Shown piece after piece: positions 44,880 through 57,689 of a DNA stretch of 64,000 bases. The notes beneath the pieces are model-generated. The model searched no databases. It saw nothing but the letters and a program-made list of their open reading frames with translations, and was not told the DNA's origin. Positions within the stretch are counted from its first letter, which is position 1; the number at the start of each line of letters is the position of its first letter. The translations under genes and the position numbers were made by a program. The DNA comes from Symbiodinium natans (Eukaryota > Sar > Dinophyceae > Suessiales > Symbiodiniaceae): NCBI GenBank assembly GCA_905221605.1, contig CAJNDS010000196.1, forward strand, positions 72,551-136,550, written 5' to 3'.

Positions 44880-45316
44880 CCTGTCAGAAAGCACAGTACA
44901 ATGACAAGCAAACAACATGCTTCCACACAATGAATCAATGACGGCCTCAGTGGCTCTGAGGCACTTCAGCTACGAAAGGGTGAAAAAATGCTGCAGAACA
45001 ATAAGTGTATTGCACGCGCTTGCAGCATGTCGCACTGCCATGCAAAAGACACCGCTCCCAAACAACAAGCAACAAGAAGCATTGAGGGCAGCCACTCGAC
45101 ACAACAAGTTTGCATTCTGCGCAAAGCACACTGTCCAATCGCATACCGCAACGCACTACTTGAAGTAGACTGTCACAGATCAAATGGGTGTCAGGTCGCA
45201 AGCTCACAGTAGGCAGTTCGTGGGATTTGCTTGGCTGGTGTTTTGCATATTGCAAATATCGTATTCTAAATAAATCGAAGCCATGTGCCTGTGACCGTTG
45301 CTGCAGAAAACTTCTG

Positions 45317-48300
45317 CTAATCAAAGCAGCTCTTTGCAAGCTTGCTTACATCAAGCGAACAATGGTATCGGCTGCCAAGTTCAGAAGGCCACATAGCATT
45401 GCCACCGGCCGCTGGGGAACAAGTTTCGCCCCAGCACGGCCTTCTGATTCCAACCTGCCACCAACACATAAAAATGAACAGTCTGCTTCCTTGCAAAAAC
45501 AAGCAGACCTGATTCAAGTTCCAAGGCCTGAGACGCCAGCCAATCTTCAATGTTGGACTCGAAGTCAAACCTGAGATGTCCAGCTTGGCACCGAAGGTCA
45601 ACGACGAAGCCTTGCATTCAATTTATTGAATTAATAAAAAAGCAGTTTTTAACTTAAGACGTAAATCTGACTCTTGAATATGTCAATATTAATAATTAAA
45701 TTTGATTCATTATTATTATTAAAATTATTAATTAGATGATATATCAGGCATCAGACTTTGTACCATTTCGAGCCGAAGGACACATTTCTTGGCTTTAGTT
45801 GTCTTCTGCTTCTTGCGTGGGCGCTCGTTGTTGCCTTCCAGGCAAAAGACCAGGGCTTTTTCCTGTGAAATCTCCATCCCCTGGCGAATGTGGTGGGAGA
45901 CATTGACGTTTCCTCCCCGGCATCCTCCAACATTCTGACAACTTCATGAAGCGGGTACCCCTGTTCGAGACATGGCAAGTCGCACAGGTGCGCGAACATC
46001 TTCTTCTTTTCGAGGATCACATATGAATCCTTTGTCAGAACACATGCCACGTGCTTGGAATCGGAGCTCAAAATTTCCTTGGCTTCCATCCCATCGTAGA
46101 AGGTGCCGTTCCCGAACGAGAACAGTTCTCGTCCGTCCGCTCCGGTGAATTGAGAAGTCGCCTCGGCAAACAAGCGCTCGCCACATTCATCAGCCACAAG
46201 GTTCAGCTCGCTGTTCACTGCAAGGATTGACCTGAGCCGCAGCAACACCCATCAATGTCAAAACTCATTGCGCTACTTTGAAAAATCTAGGCAAATTGGC
46301 ACACGTTGGCGCATGCAAGCAAGGGCAGGGCGGGTTGACCAAGGAGGCCAGCTTCTCGCGAGTCATGACATCTTCAGGCTCCATCTTCACAACCTCGGCC
46401 GCCAGCATAACCGGTTTCTTCATTGGGCTTGCTTGACTTTCACGGTTGACCTCGGTGGCAACCTTGCCGTCGGGGTTGTAGTGTTCGTTGTGCTGCGAGA
46501 CCACCTCGTCAAAGTCTGGCAGGTTCTTGAATTGATCGATGATTGCAGCCTTGATGACTAAGGCTCCGTCGATCGGGCTGGTCACTTTGTATGACTCATC
46601 GCCGTTGTTTTGCGACTGATCATCATTGTGCTGCTGCAGCTCCTGTACCACCGGCTCGAAGTTTGGGAACCCGTCCAATTGCAGATGCCCAAGACGAGCC
46701 TGCTCATAAGCGTGATCCATAATCAACTGGTTGAGGTACTCGTGGCTTTTCTTCGTCTTGTGGCATATCGTGCAGCAGAAGCTCGATATCGATCTCTGCC
46801 CAGTGCCAGCCAAGCAGCTGAAAGCAGGGAAGCCATCGTAGCCATGAGCATCGATCCACACCAGCCTCTCAATGCTGGTGTTCGCCAGGATATTTGCCTC
46901 GAGCTTTTGGATCAGGTCCGTTCCACCAGCTACCTCGGGGGTTTTGTCAGTAGACTGAGACTGAGGCAAGATGCAAAATGACCATTCACACACTTTCTCT
47001 CTCTCTCTCACGCACACACACCACTCAAGCACAGACTTACAGCGTCTTATCCCAGCAACACGCAATGCAAGACAGAGAAGCAAGCACTCAGGGTCTTTTC
47101 CTCTGAGCGAACTCTGTTCAGTGCCGACGGTGATGCTTCTGGCCACCTCTTGCCCTGGAAGCACCCCACTCTTCTGCTTCTCGTGCTCGTCGCGAAATAC
47201 GGGCAGGTGCGGCGGGTGCGGCGGCTGAGTCGTCGACGCCGCTGCTCTCATCGGATCTGGGCCTAAGGGGGAGGCATGTTCTCAAATTTCAAAGAGACTC
47301 AGACTCAGAGTTGACTTGACTTACAGGGCATGCAATGTCTTTAAACCTGTCTGCCTTCGCGGCATCGGCTTGGGCTTCGCGTTCGCCATCACGGAGTTGT
47401 TCGCCGCCGCTGCTGACCCGCGGCCTCGCAGCTCCACTCTTGGCGCCGGTTCATCTTCCACATTCACCGCGTCCTCTGCCGGTCGGTCCCCAGGTGCCCC
47501 CGCTGGCTCGGCAGGTGCTTCCGAGCCTGGAGGCGGTGGTGGGTGAATCGGCGCTGGCGGTGGGGGTCCTCTTGGCGAAGGCGGTGGAGGTCCGCTTGGC
47601 GAAGGCGGTGGGGGTCCGCCTGGTGCAGGCGGCGGGGCTCCGCCGCCTGGAGGCAGGTGTCCTGGTCCTCCGCCTGGCCCATTTCTGCTTCCAGAGCTGC
47701 CAGTGCCACGGTCACGGTCATGGCTAGGCTCCTGCAAAACACAGTCAATTAGACGACTAAAAACAATTAGCAAAAAACATGATTGCACGTCTCTAAGTCA
47801 GTTCAATTATGTCCTTCTTCGGGCGGACGAACCTGCCATAGATCTCGAGGCTGGTGTTGTTGCTGAAAGGGACGGTACATAGTCTTTTCAAGCTTCCTGC
47901 TTCCATCCTTGGGTCTTCAGCGCGGAGCACCTCATCTGGAACGCGAGCCCCTTGTGGCCCTGCTGGGCCTCCTGCTGGCCCTCCTGCTGGGCCTCCTGCT
48001 GGCCCTCCTGCTGGCCCTCCTGCTGGCCCTCCTGCTGGCCCTGCTGCCAGTCCTGGCGCCGGTCCTGCGGCAGGTGCTGCCGACGGTCCTGGAGCCGCCG
48101 GCGTTGGCGGCCCTGGCGGCATGTGCAAGCCGACAAACCCGGGGCCGAACATGCCGTCCACCACTCCGCATCCACCACACGCTGGCCCTGGCATAGTTGC
48201 CATTCCTGCGTTGGGCCTCGGAGAGGCACGTTGAAACTGTTGTAGCTGCGCAGTCAAATGCTGCTGCTGTTGCGCCAGCTGCTGGGCTGCAGCAAGGAGC

Positions 48301-48377
48301 TGCTGCGGTGTCATCGCCGCTGTCGGCATGGCACCCAGCCCCGCCATGTATGGGGCGCCTGGAGGAAAGCCAGCCAT
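45317..48377 (-). CDS. Unrecognised multi-exon gene with Pro/Gly-rich N-terminus
   Basis: ATG at 48377 begins MAGFPPGAPYMAGLGAMP, then a Gln/Ala helix (QLLAAAQQLAQQQQHLTAQL) and a GPAGGPAGG repeat (47955-48045). Downstream blocks are a Pro-rich exon (about 47735-47330, PPPPSPRGPPPPAP), a globular block (about 46960-46270, SIERLVWIDAHGYDGFPAFS with a following CTICHK), a second one (about 46240-45760, ELFSFGNGTFYDGMEAKEIL) and a third (about 45617-45320, LDISGLTSSPTLKIGWRLRP or the alternative frame). Introns are roughly 60-100 bases and pyrimidine-rich at the 3' side. Family unknown. The exon order fits one gene, but two are possible. Confidence 0.45.
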
Positions 48378-48834
48378 GGCATAACAGCACACAAGCACCA
48401 AAAAGTTGCAACACCTCACGGGCCACAAAACAAAGCAGCGGCAAACATGTCAATGCAATTCATTGTCAAGCATCCGCGGCTAGCCCGCAGGACGGACATC
48501 GTGACATGCGTGTGCACACTTGCACCACTCAAGCACACAGCAGAGCTAGGCGCGACAAATTGCACACTCTGATGCTGCTGATGACAATTATTTGCAAACA
48601 GGTTGCTTGCTTCAGTTCTTGGGCATCTGTCAGGTGCGTGCTGATACGCATCCTCTTTGGGCCTTGTGGTACACGAAACATATCGGCTCGGCGTAGCATT
48701 GCCACATTGCTCAACATTGCCCGCTTCCACAGGGTGCTCGAGTGAAAATTGTTCTTGTCAGTGGCCTGCAGCGAAACATGCGAAACAGAACAAACTCTTC
48801 ACGCGTGCGAATTCTCGAAAGAAAGCTTTAAACT

Positions 48835-50079
48835 TGTCGTCGTTGCGAGCAAGCGTCAGCAGTGATCATGAGCGCTGGTAGGAACTGCTCGCGCTTCCCA
48901 AACACAGTGTCAGGGTCGAAGGCAATGACCAAGTTCTTAACTTTCAGCTTGCGAACAGGCTGGCGGAAAGTTGCTTCGATGTTGTGTCTGAGCTCTTGCA
49001 GCAGCATGACATCGTCCGATCCTGCTTCTTCCCCTGCCCCTTCACCATCACCGCCATTATCTTCATCCTCGGCCTTGGTGTCATCGTCTTCATCTTTGAA
49101 ATCATCAGCATCTTTGACATCATCCTCGTCCTCATCCTTCCTCAGTGCATATTTCAGTCTGAGACTCAATTTGAAAACTCGCGTCACTCTCGTCAGAAAA
49201 AATGCAAAGGACTGGAACTGGCGTCCATTCAGTCAATTCAAAGCAGTGAGGCCCCGACGATTTCGGACTGCCAGCTTTGTTAGGAAGTACGACGATAGCA
49301 ATCCCATTGACACGCTGCACTGCAAGGAACGTTGTCACAAACTGGTAGAGGAAGTTCTGCTTCGCAGCGGAGAGTACCCCGCACGTCGTCAGGTTGAAGT
49401 AAATGATGAAGCCTTCCTCGGTTGGCATTCGGGTGTATGTCACCTTGTCCATCGCAGCGTCCAACCATGGCATCAGGTCCGGAAGGACCGTCTGGTCGCC
49501 AAGCTCCTGCGTCTTGACCTCCCATATCTTGAAAAAATCCTGCATATGCTTGTCGAGAACCTTCCAAGACTCTGTGTGCCTGCAACAGTTGCTTCTAGCA
49601 AGACGAAATGTGTTCATGAACAACCAGCTGCAGGAACACACTAAGCAAGGGACATGGTGTGCAACTTGTCGACGAGTGCTTCTCTTTTCGCGTCCGATTC
49701 CCGCGTGTGTCGAAGCAGCATAGCATCGAAAAGAAGGCAATCCGCAGTCAGGTCTGCCTTGAAGGCTTGCCAGGCTGATTTCACCGCAGCCTCGTGAGCG
49801 TCCTTGCGCTTGTTCTGCGCGGCAGCCAAGAAGTCCGATTGGGTACGCCCACACGCCTTCCAAAAAACATGGCTTAGAGCCGGGCGGCGAATTTTCTAAG
49901 GCAGGCTCTCCCCCGCCCACCTCCATAACAAAATTCACGCGGTTCCAATCCACAGTGTCAGGGGCTGCAAGGCAAACTGTCCGCAAGTCCTTGTCCAGCA
50001 GCCTGGCTGGTTGTTCTCTCACTGTCACCCGAAGCATGAATTTGATTTCGTGCAGCTTTGGTAACAAGTTACCTGGCAT
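48835..50079 (-). CDS. Unrecognised multi-exon gene with acidic C-terminal region
   Basis: Exon-like blocks on the minus strand are: 50079-49900 (LLPKLHEIKFMLRVTVREQP), 49865-49650 (KRKDAHEAAVKSAWQAFKAD), 49580-49270 (KVLDKHMQDFFKIWEVKTQE, TEEGFIIYFNLTTCGVLSAA) and 49187-48835 (an Asp/Glu run then DVMLLQELRHNIEATFRQPV, NLVIAFDPDTVFGKREQFL). The frames differ, as expected across short introns. No known domain was identified. An upstream start could not be fixed; ATG 50079 may be internal. Confidence 0.4.
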
Positions 50080-50340
50080 CCAATAACGTCTTGTCTGTCT
50101 CTCTCACGCCACAAACATCGAATTTGCATCTTAAACCTCAGACTCAGACTCAGCAAACCAACAGAGTCCAACCGTCAAGCCTCCTGGCAAAAGCAGCTTG
50201 GAGCGTGAATGTCATTCTATGGTTTCGAGGTCTTTGACCACGGCACTTGCCTCTAAGAAGTAGCAAAAAGCAGGTCAAAGTCAGGTCAAGCTACGACAAA
50301 AAATACGTATTTTTATTATCATAGGTTAGTTTATTTCAGT

Positions 50341-51330
50341 TCAGGTTTTTGGAGTTTTTGGGGCCTGAAACCTCAAAAACCTGACTCCCCCCCCCCCCGT
50401 CCCTTTACTGGCACCCGAGCCAATGCGGGGAGTCAGGTTTTGGAGTTCCCTGAACAAAACCAGACTCCCCCGTAATCCCCCCCGCCCCCCACTGGCAGTC
50501 CCCTCCCCAATCCCCCTCCCCCCTGCAGTCCCCCCCTCCCCCCCCCCCCGCCTTACTGGGACCCGAGCATTACCTGACTTCCCCACAGTCCCCCGTTGCC
50601 GGTCCCCTTACTGGGACCCGACTAAATGCGGCGGAATCAGGCAAGTGACGGTTTTGCAAATCCACCTTGGGGAATGGGATGCTTTTTTTTTTTTTTTTTT
50701 TTTTTTTGCAGATTCGTCTTGGGAATCGTGACTTGTTTTTTTGCAAATCCGTCTTGGGAAATGTGACGGCTTATTTTTTTGCAAATCCGTCTTGGGAAAT
50801 GTGACGGTTTTTTTTTTGCAAATCCGTCTTGGGAAATGTGACGGCTTTTTTTTGCAAATCCGTCTTGGAAATCGTGACGGGTTTTTTTTGTAGTCGAAAA
50901 TGGTGTGATCGGTTTTTATGTTCCATGTTACAAAAAGGGATCACGTTTGGGCTGGGGGGGGGGGGTCCCCTGAAAATGCGACTGGTTTTCCGGAAAACCG
51001 ATCACGATTCTGTATCCGTAATTGAAACCGATCACATTTCGACCGGTGTCCCCGTTTTGAAATTATGATCAGTTTGCATTTTGCATTGGAAATTGCGACT
51101 GGTTTTCCGGAAAACCAGTCACATTTCGGCCTGGCGTGCCCCTGCCCTAAGTGTGACGGGTTTTTTTCGTAGGGCTGAAAATTGTGACGGGTTTTTTTTC
51201 GTAGGGCTGACAATTGTGACGGGTTTTTTTTCGTAGGGCTGAAAATTGTGACGGTTTTTTTTCGTACGGCCGGCTGAAAATTGGGACGGTCTTTTTCGCA
51301 CAGCTGAAACATGTGACGGTTTTTTTCGCG
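50341..51330. repeat. Minisatellites and palindromes
   Basis: Units of about 34 bases (T-run, GCAAATCCGTCTTGGGAAAT, GTGACGG) repeat five to six times at 50649-50885. A second unit of about 30 bases (AATTGTGACGGG, T-run, CGTAGGGCTGA) repeats five to six times at 51150-51330. Between them, 51097-51120 is a perfect 24-bp palindrome centred on TTTTCCGGAAAA, and 50983-50998 is a 16-bp version. C-rich imperfect repeats lie at 50385-50560. No gene is supported here. Confidence 0.85.
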
Positions 51331-51379
51331 AACAAAACCTGGAATTCCATCGAGCAGGCAAATGGGTGAGGGCTGCGTC

Positions 51380-51945
51380 TCAGGCGGGTGCAGTTTTTTT
51401 TTGTCCGTGGGCTATAGGCGAACTTGACTGAGTTGAAAAACAAACCACCGTGCAGCATTATGCCGAGCAGCCCCTGCCACCACATCTTGTCTAAGTTGTC
51501 CATGGTGGATCCGTCCAAGGTGCAAGAAACTTTGGGTCGCATCCACACCCAGAGCTGAACGATGTCCATTAGTTCCTCGTGCTGCTCAACGCTCCGCTGC
51601 GAGGCTTTCTGTCAGGGATACAGCCACTTGATGAGAAACATGCTGCAAACAACACTCAAGACTCGATGTCAACTGATCATCGGCCTTCTCCTTTACAGTG
51701 GCATTCTTACCCACAGCTCTGTCAAAATCGCCCACCACCCTTGCCGCATACATCACAGATGCCGCCGCAGTGACAAGAAGGATCTCCTTCCACTGGTCCT
51801 TGTTTTTGAATCGCGGCCGTTCGTGCCTTTCTTGCCCAGGCACATAGTGGTCCCCCTCAAGAACTTCATAGCCGAGCCCTGCCAAGAACATCCGCGCACA
51901 GCAGCACTCACTCACACAAGTTGCACACAACACAGCAGCACTCAC
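51380..51945 (-). CDS. Candidate minus-strand exons, unknown product
   Basis: Two open blocks: 51945-51690 (CCCARMFLAGLGYEVLEGDH, KNKDQWKEILLVTAAASVMY, ARVVGDFDRAVGKNATVKEK) and 51569-51400 (ELMDIVQLWVWMRPKVSCTL, DNLDKMWWQGLLGIMLHGGL). The amphipathic pattern and conserved-looking Trp residues suggest real coding sequence. They may be the 3' exons of the gene at 52.3-54.0 kb or a separate gene. Confidence 0.35.
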
Positions 51946-52299
51946 TCACACAAGTTGCATACAAGTCATTTTGTTTCTGGCACAAGCTCAGCTTGAGGTC
52001 CGACAGTCGCAACGACACTCTCAACGCCTCCCGCGGCGAAACACTGCGTGTAACCTGTACGCCTCAGGGCGCGCTGGTTGGGCTGCCATTGCCCCAGGTG
52101 GCACCAGTTGCCGACGCTGGTGCCGCGCACCAGCAAGGAAGTCAACGGCGTGTAAGCCAACCAAGGGTCGGTTTCGGACACCGGCCACTTGTTCAAGATA
52201 AGCAGCGCCACGTTCGTATTGAGGATAATTTCTCAGGGCCTCAGCAAGCCTGCGCAGCCCTTCTGCCCGTTCATGGTCGATGGCATTCCGGAAGCCTCG

Positions 52300-54011
52300 C
52301 TGCCCACGAGCTGTGGCCAAAGCCTCACGACTGGCTGAAGCAGAACTGGCCGGCCATACAAGGAGAGGAGGTTGTGACAAGTCATCGTCGCACAAGTTTA
52401 ATTTCAGAAATGCAAAAATGTCGTCGTCTGAAGGGGCTTCGCCACGAAATCTTCTGGTCTCTGCCATGTTCTTCTGCTCTGATGTCATGCCTGGCGCGTG
52501 CAATCAAGTCTTTTTTGGGGATTATTTATGGTCTTGCACCAATCTGCAAAATCTGGCCTTCACGTTTCTTGAACAGAAAGCTGTGGGGAATTTGCTCGCC
52601 GTCCGTGTCGTCTCGTGGCCTATAAGCGCCACCCAGTGTGACCGGTTCAGGCAGAATCTTGTCCCATTGTCGAACCTGAGGACTTTGAAGTTTCATAGGA
52701 AATTGCACGACACGTCATGAAATCAGAGCAGGCAGCTGTGTCCACAATATACACATTGAATTTCTCACCTCGTTGTTCGAACACCGGGGTCATCTTTTCC
52801 TCGAACAACCTACAGATGAAAGGCCAAGTTAGACTGACTGGCACGGTCACAAGAACAAGTTGATTCGCTGGCCTCTTCAAATCACTCGGCGTTTGTACCG
52901 AATCGTCTGCCGACATCAAAATTGATGTCAGCGATCCAAAAATTGCATCTGGTAGCCAGGCATCACCACAGAAACGAGTTCACGATGTGACGAGTGACAT
53001 TCAATCAACTATTAGCCAGTCAGCCAAGCTGCCAATGTCCTCATGAGTGTGTCCTTTCGGTAAGTGGTGGTGACCAACTTCCGAAAAAACACCGGCAGAT
53101 ATCAGTGCACACGCCATCCTTCCGCTCAAGCTGTTCTTGATCTCTTTGACCGTATTGTCTGACTGTATCCAGCACCTGGGATAAACGGCCACTGACAACC
53201 AAATGGCATGACATGATGATGATGATGATGATGAAGATTAATTTTAAAATAATTATTATTAATTGCTGCCGAGACACGCTGGTGGCATAGGTTTGTTTTC
53301 GGCGCGAAGGATCTTGAAGCAGTCATTGAGAGTCACGAGGAGTGTCTCCCACGAGTAATTGCCTCCAACTGTCATGTACTCATCGGACATAAACACATTG
53401 CAGCAGTATCCATGGGCGTAGACTGCACTGATGTTGAGGTGGGGGCGATTGTATTTCTCAAACGTGGCCCCTTTTGGCGTTCGACCACGTGCCCAACGCG
53501 GCAGTGTTGGCTTGCTTTTGTCAAACCCATCAGTGATCAACGTAATTAAGTCCTGTCGGGTCCGGCTGGCTGCGCGGGCAGCCCAGTATTGTTGTCTACA
53601 TCGCCATGTAGTCATCAAATGGCCAAGAAGGGCATCGGTCGCTGTGGCGTGGGACCAGAACGACTTTGCATGCTTCATTCTCGCACGCAATACATCGCAA
53701 GTGTAGCACGTGCCGTGTGTAGATTTCTTTCGAAATCTCAGGCAACATTTCCAGGCCTTGACTGCTGTGTAAAACGTGCTCTTCGAAGCTGGAGCTGTCT
53801 TGCGCGCCTTGCATGCAGCCAGGTATAGAAGGTACAAGTTGCCCCAATTGCCTGGCGGTAGTTCACGTTTTGCCAAGTGCTTCGGCGAGATTCTTGTATG
53901 GGCGGTAGGACCCTCGAGCACGGAGTCCAGCAAAGAACGCAGCAAGCTATCCCTTGCATCCTCCCGCGACAGGTCCTGGCCTTGGTCTTTGTTGAAAATG
54001 CCAGTTGGCAT
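52300..54011 (-). CDS. DUF7869-like protein, probable transposase-derived RNase-H-fold gene
   Basis: Block 54011-53285 holds a Cys/His cluster (THGTCYTCDVLRARMKH), then LITLITDGFDKSKPTLPRWA and NRPHLNISAVYAHGYCCNVF. Block 53175-53003 reads IQSDNTVKEIKNSLSGRMAC and LPKGHTHEDIGSLADWL. The series DG-[FM]-D, DNT-x-KE-x-KN and GHTHED is the signature of a family (DUF7869) that is abundant in dinoflagellate genomes and usually read as a DDE/RNase-H-fold nuclease of mobile elements. Blocks 52919-52750 and 52708-52540 (VRQWDKILPEPVTLGGAYRP, IPHSFLFKKREGQ) and about 52470-52300 fit its C-terminal part. N-terminal exons could extend to ATG 55176. A (TCA)n tract lies in the intron near 53216-53232. Confidence 0.55.
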
Positions 54012-54399
54012 TGTCTCGGAGATGGAGTAGTAGAGCTGACGCAGAAAGACGTGGCAAGACTCTGCAGCGTGGGCAGGATGAGCCCGACCGTTGCCTCACT
54101 CTCAATGGTGTCTTGGGTTCAAACATAAGTTAAAATTTAATGTAAATTTAAATTAATTAGACACTTTTAATTTAAATTATTTGTAAAATTATAATTTATT
54201 ATGATGCTAAAATGTTTTTAAATGAATCTGAAGGGCCCGGCCCAGGCAAAGTTCGTCGATCCAAGCCCTGATAGGTCTTGCGCGTCCGCTGCAAGCGGCC
54301 GCAGCTGAGACCCAGCATCTTCAAAAACGAGCGTCGGCATACTTGAACACCTGACAGACAATTGTTTCTGATTCTTGAGTTACATTAAACAAATATATA

Positions 54400-55176
54400 C
54401 AGACGAACTGAACTCCATCGTCAAAAGAGCTGCCCTGCCTGATATGAACCAATTCACACGGTGGCTCCACTTCTCATCATCCGAATCCACGCTCTCGACG
54501 CCGTCAGAATCAGCAACAAAGGTGGCTTGCAAAGACCAAAGCAAAGCATCTTGAGCTGTTTTGCACAAAGACCAAAAAAGCTGGCAGGTCTCAAGCAGCA
54601 CGGAGAAGGTAACGTTCCTCCAGCACCTGCCAGGCTGAGGATTGCACTACGTGCCCAAACAATTTGTTCTTCAAACGCCACGAAATCGACAATTTTTCTC
54701 GCGTAGAATTTTCGACATCATGACCTGCGCCCACAATTGCATCCACTGTGCTTTTTGGAGGACAACGCCTTCTTGATTCTCTTGCGATTCTTTCCATTCT
54801 TGCTATGCTGAGAATCAGCTGCCGTGTGCGCCGATGCAGCCAAACTTGCTAAGTGCTGCAATTGCAAGTTTGCAGCAGCAGCAGTCCTTGGCTTGAGCAT
54901 TCTACGGCATCGATGCTGAAACATAAGTCAAGTGATGTTGCACAAGCAATAAATTTTGCTTAGAGTCGTCGGACCGTCAGCTGAACTTGCCGATTCACTA
55001 GCGCTGGCTTGTTCTGAGCTTTCTTCTTCGCTTGATTCTTGGCGCGAAGAGGAGCTGACAACCTTCACACGCCACCATCCCTTGGGGGCTGCAGCGCCTC
55101 GACGGCCCCGACGTGGTGGGCTGCGGCTGCGGCTAGAACTGTTGCCATCCACCGCCCATGTGCTCAAGCGAGGCAT
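54400..55176 (-). CDS. Candidate N-terminal exons, Ser/Arg-rich
   Basis: ATG 55176 starts MPRLSTWAVDGNSSSRSRSP, followed by PPRRGRRGAAAPKGWWRVKV and a Ser/Glu-rich stretch. A second block at 54924-54718 is Ala-rich then basic (KNGKNRKRIKKALSSKKHSG). The pattern fits disordered N-terminal sequence, perhaps of the DUF7869-like gene downstream. A third block, 54680-54410, is weak. Confidence 0.35.
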
Positions 55177-55389
55177 GTGTCACATGACAGCGAACTTTCA
55201 GCAATGACTGTTTCATGGGGGCTGATTGGTTCCTCAGACCGTTCGGATAACTTCTTCATGATCATGTCATTCAATGAATCTTGACAATCAGCAGCAACAG
55301 CAGCAAACACTCACGCGCACTAGCAAACAAGCCAACATGCACTGCCTGAAACATAACAGCTCACAGCAACGCTGGCAGCCTGACTGCGA

Positions 55390-57620
55390 ATGCTTGTGGC
55401 GGTCGTAGTGCTTGTCCACGTGCTCGATAAACTCGTCGGGCGCCCGCATAAGATTGAGAAGAAGACTCTTCTTTTTCGTGTCCACTTTGAACTTCCTGGC
55501 CACCCCTTTGTTGTAAGCGGCGATGCACGCAGCCAGGGCTTCCCGGAGCGGCAACCCACGTTTTGAGACCCTGGCGTGCTCAACTGCTTCTTTGAACGTA
55601 TCCAGCATGTCGAGCGCCGAGGGCACTTGTTTCTCGGACGTTTCATTGCCAATTCCTTGCAGCAGGTCGACAAGCGCTCTGTCGTGCTCTTGCGCTGTTT
55701 GCGATAGGTGCAAGCAAGAAACTCAATGCGTCGTAGCAGAATTGTGCTGGGTCGTCGTGGTGGTGGTAGTTGGCTTTCATGAACTTCAACGATTGTAGCA
55801 GAGGAAGCAGCTCTGGGGAGTTCAGCTCATCATCCGGGATAGCCTAACGAATTCAGAGAGTTGAACATTTCCATCATGCAGGACTGAGATTACGTAAACA
55901 TTGATTGACAAGTAGCCATCTGGTCCACGATGGCCACGATCAGTTGCCCAATCAAGCCTTTCGTGAAGCCATCTACGTATTTCACTTCAAAGTTCTCCAG
56001 GGCTCTGTGAGGCTTGTCGCAGGCAGGAAATCTGACCAGCAAGGGTTCCCTGAAGGGATCGAAGTTGTTCTTGACAATGCTCTCGAAGTGAACTGATAAC
56101 GTAGTTGTCGGCGGAAAATCTGACGGCAAGGCTTTCATGCTGCATACAGATCTCACAAACATGCACTGGGCGAAAAACATAAACGGACACACACAACTGC
56201 CTGACACAACCACAAGTCACACAAGCAGCTGTGAACCCATGACAAGTGACGTGCTGTCTTGGCAAGGCGGCTGAAGTCCAACTGTTTCAATGACAACTTC
56301 ACATCATTGACTGTCTTGTTGGGAACTAACGTCAGAAGTGTCGGAGTCTCTCCAGGGCGGTCCGCGACGATACGGTCAATCGCCTGGGTGAGCAGCGCTG
56401 TCGGCCCGGCACACAGCTACGGTTGCCTTCGGGAAGCCTTGGCCATCTTCTCCTTGTCATAGTTGCAATTGAGCCATTCGCCCGCATTGTCTTGCTTGCT
56501 CACCTTCAAGTTCAAGCTAGGGCTGAAGAACTTCAGACAGAAGCTCTGAATCAGAACCTTTCAATCACACACAAATGGCCTCGGTGAAAAAGTGCAGAAT
56601 CTGCTCTCGCACTGACAGCTTCTCTTCGCCAACAGCTGCCATGGCCGCTCCCCGCCCCCCCGGTTGACGGCTAAATGGTCTTTGCAACAGGAACACAACA
56701 AATTCAAAGCTTTCAACTCATGCAAAGCACACGGCGCAGGGGCACTCGGCAGGGCACTCAGCCAACATGTCCTGGCAAAGAAGTGGTGCAGCAAGCCAGA
56801 GTCAGATAAAGGCATGTCCTCGTCATCCACTTTTGGCTTGCAGGACCGATGGATCGACAGCCTTGCGCGTTGCAACAGGCAATCAACCTGGTCAGAAATG
56901 TTCATTTGCTAGCCAAGTCACGGTGATAGCAGCTGCAATAGCAACTGCTATGGCTCGCAAGTGCATACTGTTGCCAGCAAGACTGTGCAGTTCCTTAGTT
57001 TTTTGGCGAGAAACCTGGAGTCGGCCCAAAGAACTTCGCAGACAAGGCTCCCGTTCGCTGTTTCGACTGAGATCGAGCCGATGAAGAGGAAATCCCATCT
57101 GAAGCATTTTCTCAGCTCCTGCTCCAGGACCAAACGAGACAGGTCTCAGAGGAACTTTGCAAGACTAAGAGACTGACCTGTCATGAAGCGAGAGTGCTTG
57201 GATAGGAAGTAGTCCCCGCCAGGTGTGACACACACGAAGGGCCTTCAACATATAGTAGAACAAAGCTTGACAGCACATGCAACCAAAAGCCACAACTGGG
57301 CTGAGACCTGCACCCACCGGGCAAAACCACCGGCATTCTGCCCAAGTTCTGGCTGGCGTCAGCCACTTGCCACTTGGGCTTCAAATGGCTCAACACTGCA
57401 AATGCCTGGCAAGCAGTTCCGAAGCGGTGGTTGGAATGCAGACTGGCAAATATTTGCTACACCTGCCTGCTGCAACCTTGGCAAGTGTACCGCTGGGCAG
57501 TTTGACCACACTGGTTTGACATCAGCCGGGGAAATCTGCACGGTGCAGAAACACATTTGACCATCATCATGAATCATTTGATGGGCTACGCTAAGAGCCT
57601 TCATGCGCTTCATGAACTTC
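55390..57620 (-). CDS. Candidate minus-strand exons, unknown product
   Basis: Open blocks: 57600-57365 (RMKALSVAHQMIHDDGQMCF and onward), about 57120-57000 (SKQRTGALSAKFFGPTPGFS), 56145-55900 (SDFPPTTTLSVHFESIVKNN, RALENFEVKYVDGFTKGLIG) and 55713-55400 (LVDLLQGIGNETSEKQVPSA, PDEFIEHVDKHYDRHKHSQ). They lie downstream of the methyltransferase exons on the same strand and may be its C-terminal exons or another gene. No family was recognised. Confidence 0.35.
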
Positions 57621-57689
57621 CAATGGCGTAAGCGCCACTTGGGATCCCCGCTCTGTGGCCTGTCATGAGGTCCGAAATGAGGGCTACAT

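Noticed and set aside
47854-48234. Plus-strand GPPAGPPAG-repeat ORF (collagen-like)
   Set aside because: It is the antisense shadow of the GPAGGPAGG repeat in the minus-strand exon, whose start ATG and flanking sequence look genuine.
51147-51361. Minus-strand ORFs with repeated NFQPYEKK-type peptides
   Set aside because: They are translations of the GTGACGG/T-run minisatellite and are open only because the unit length allows it.
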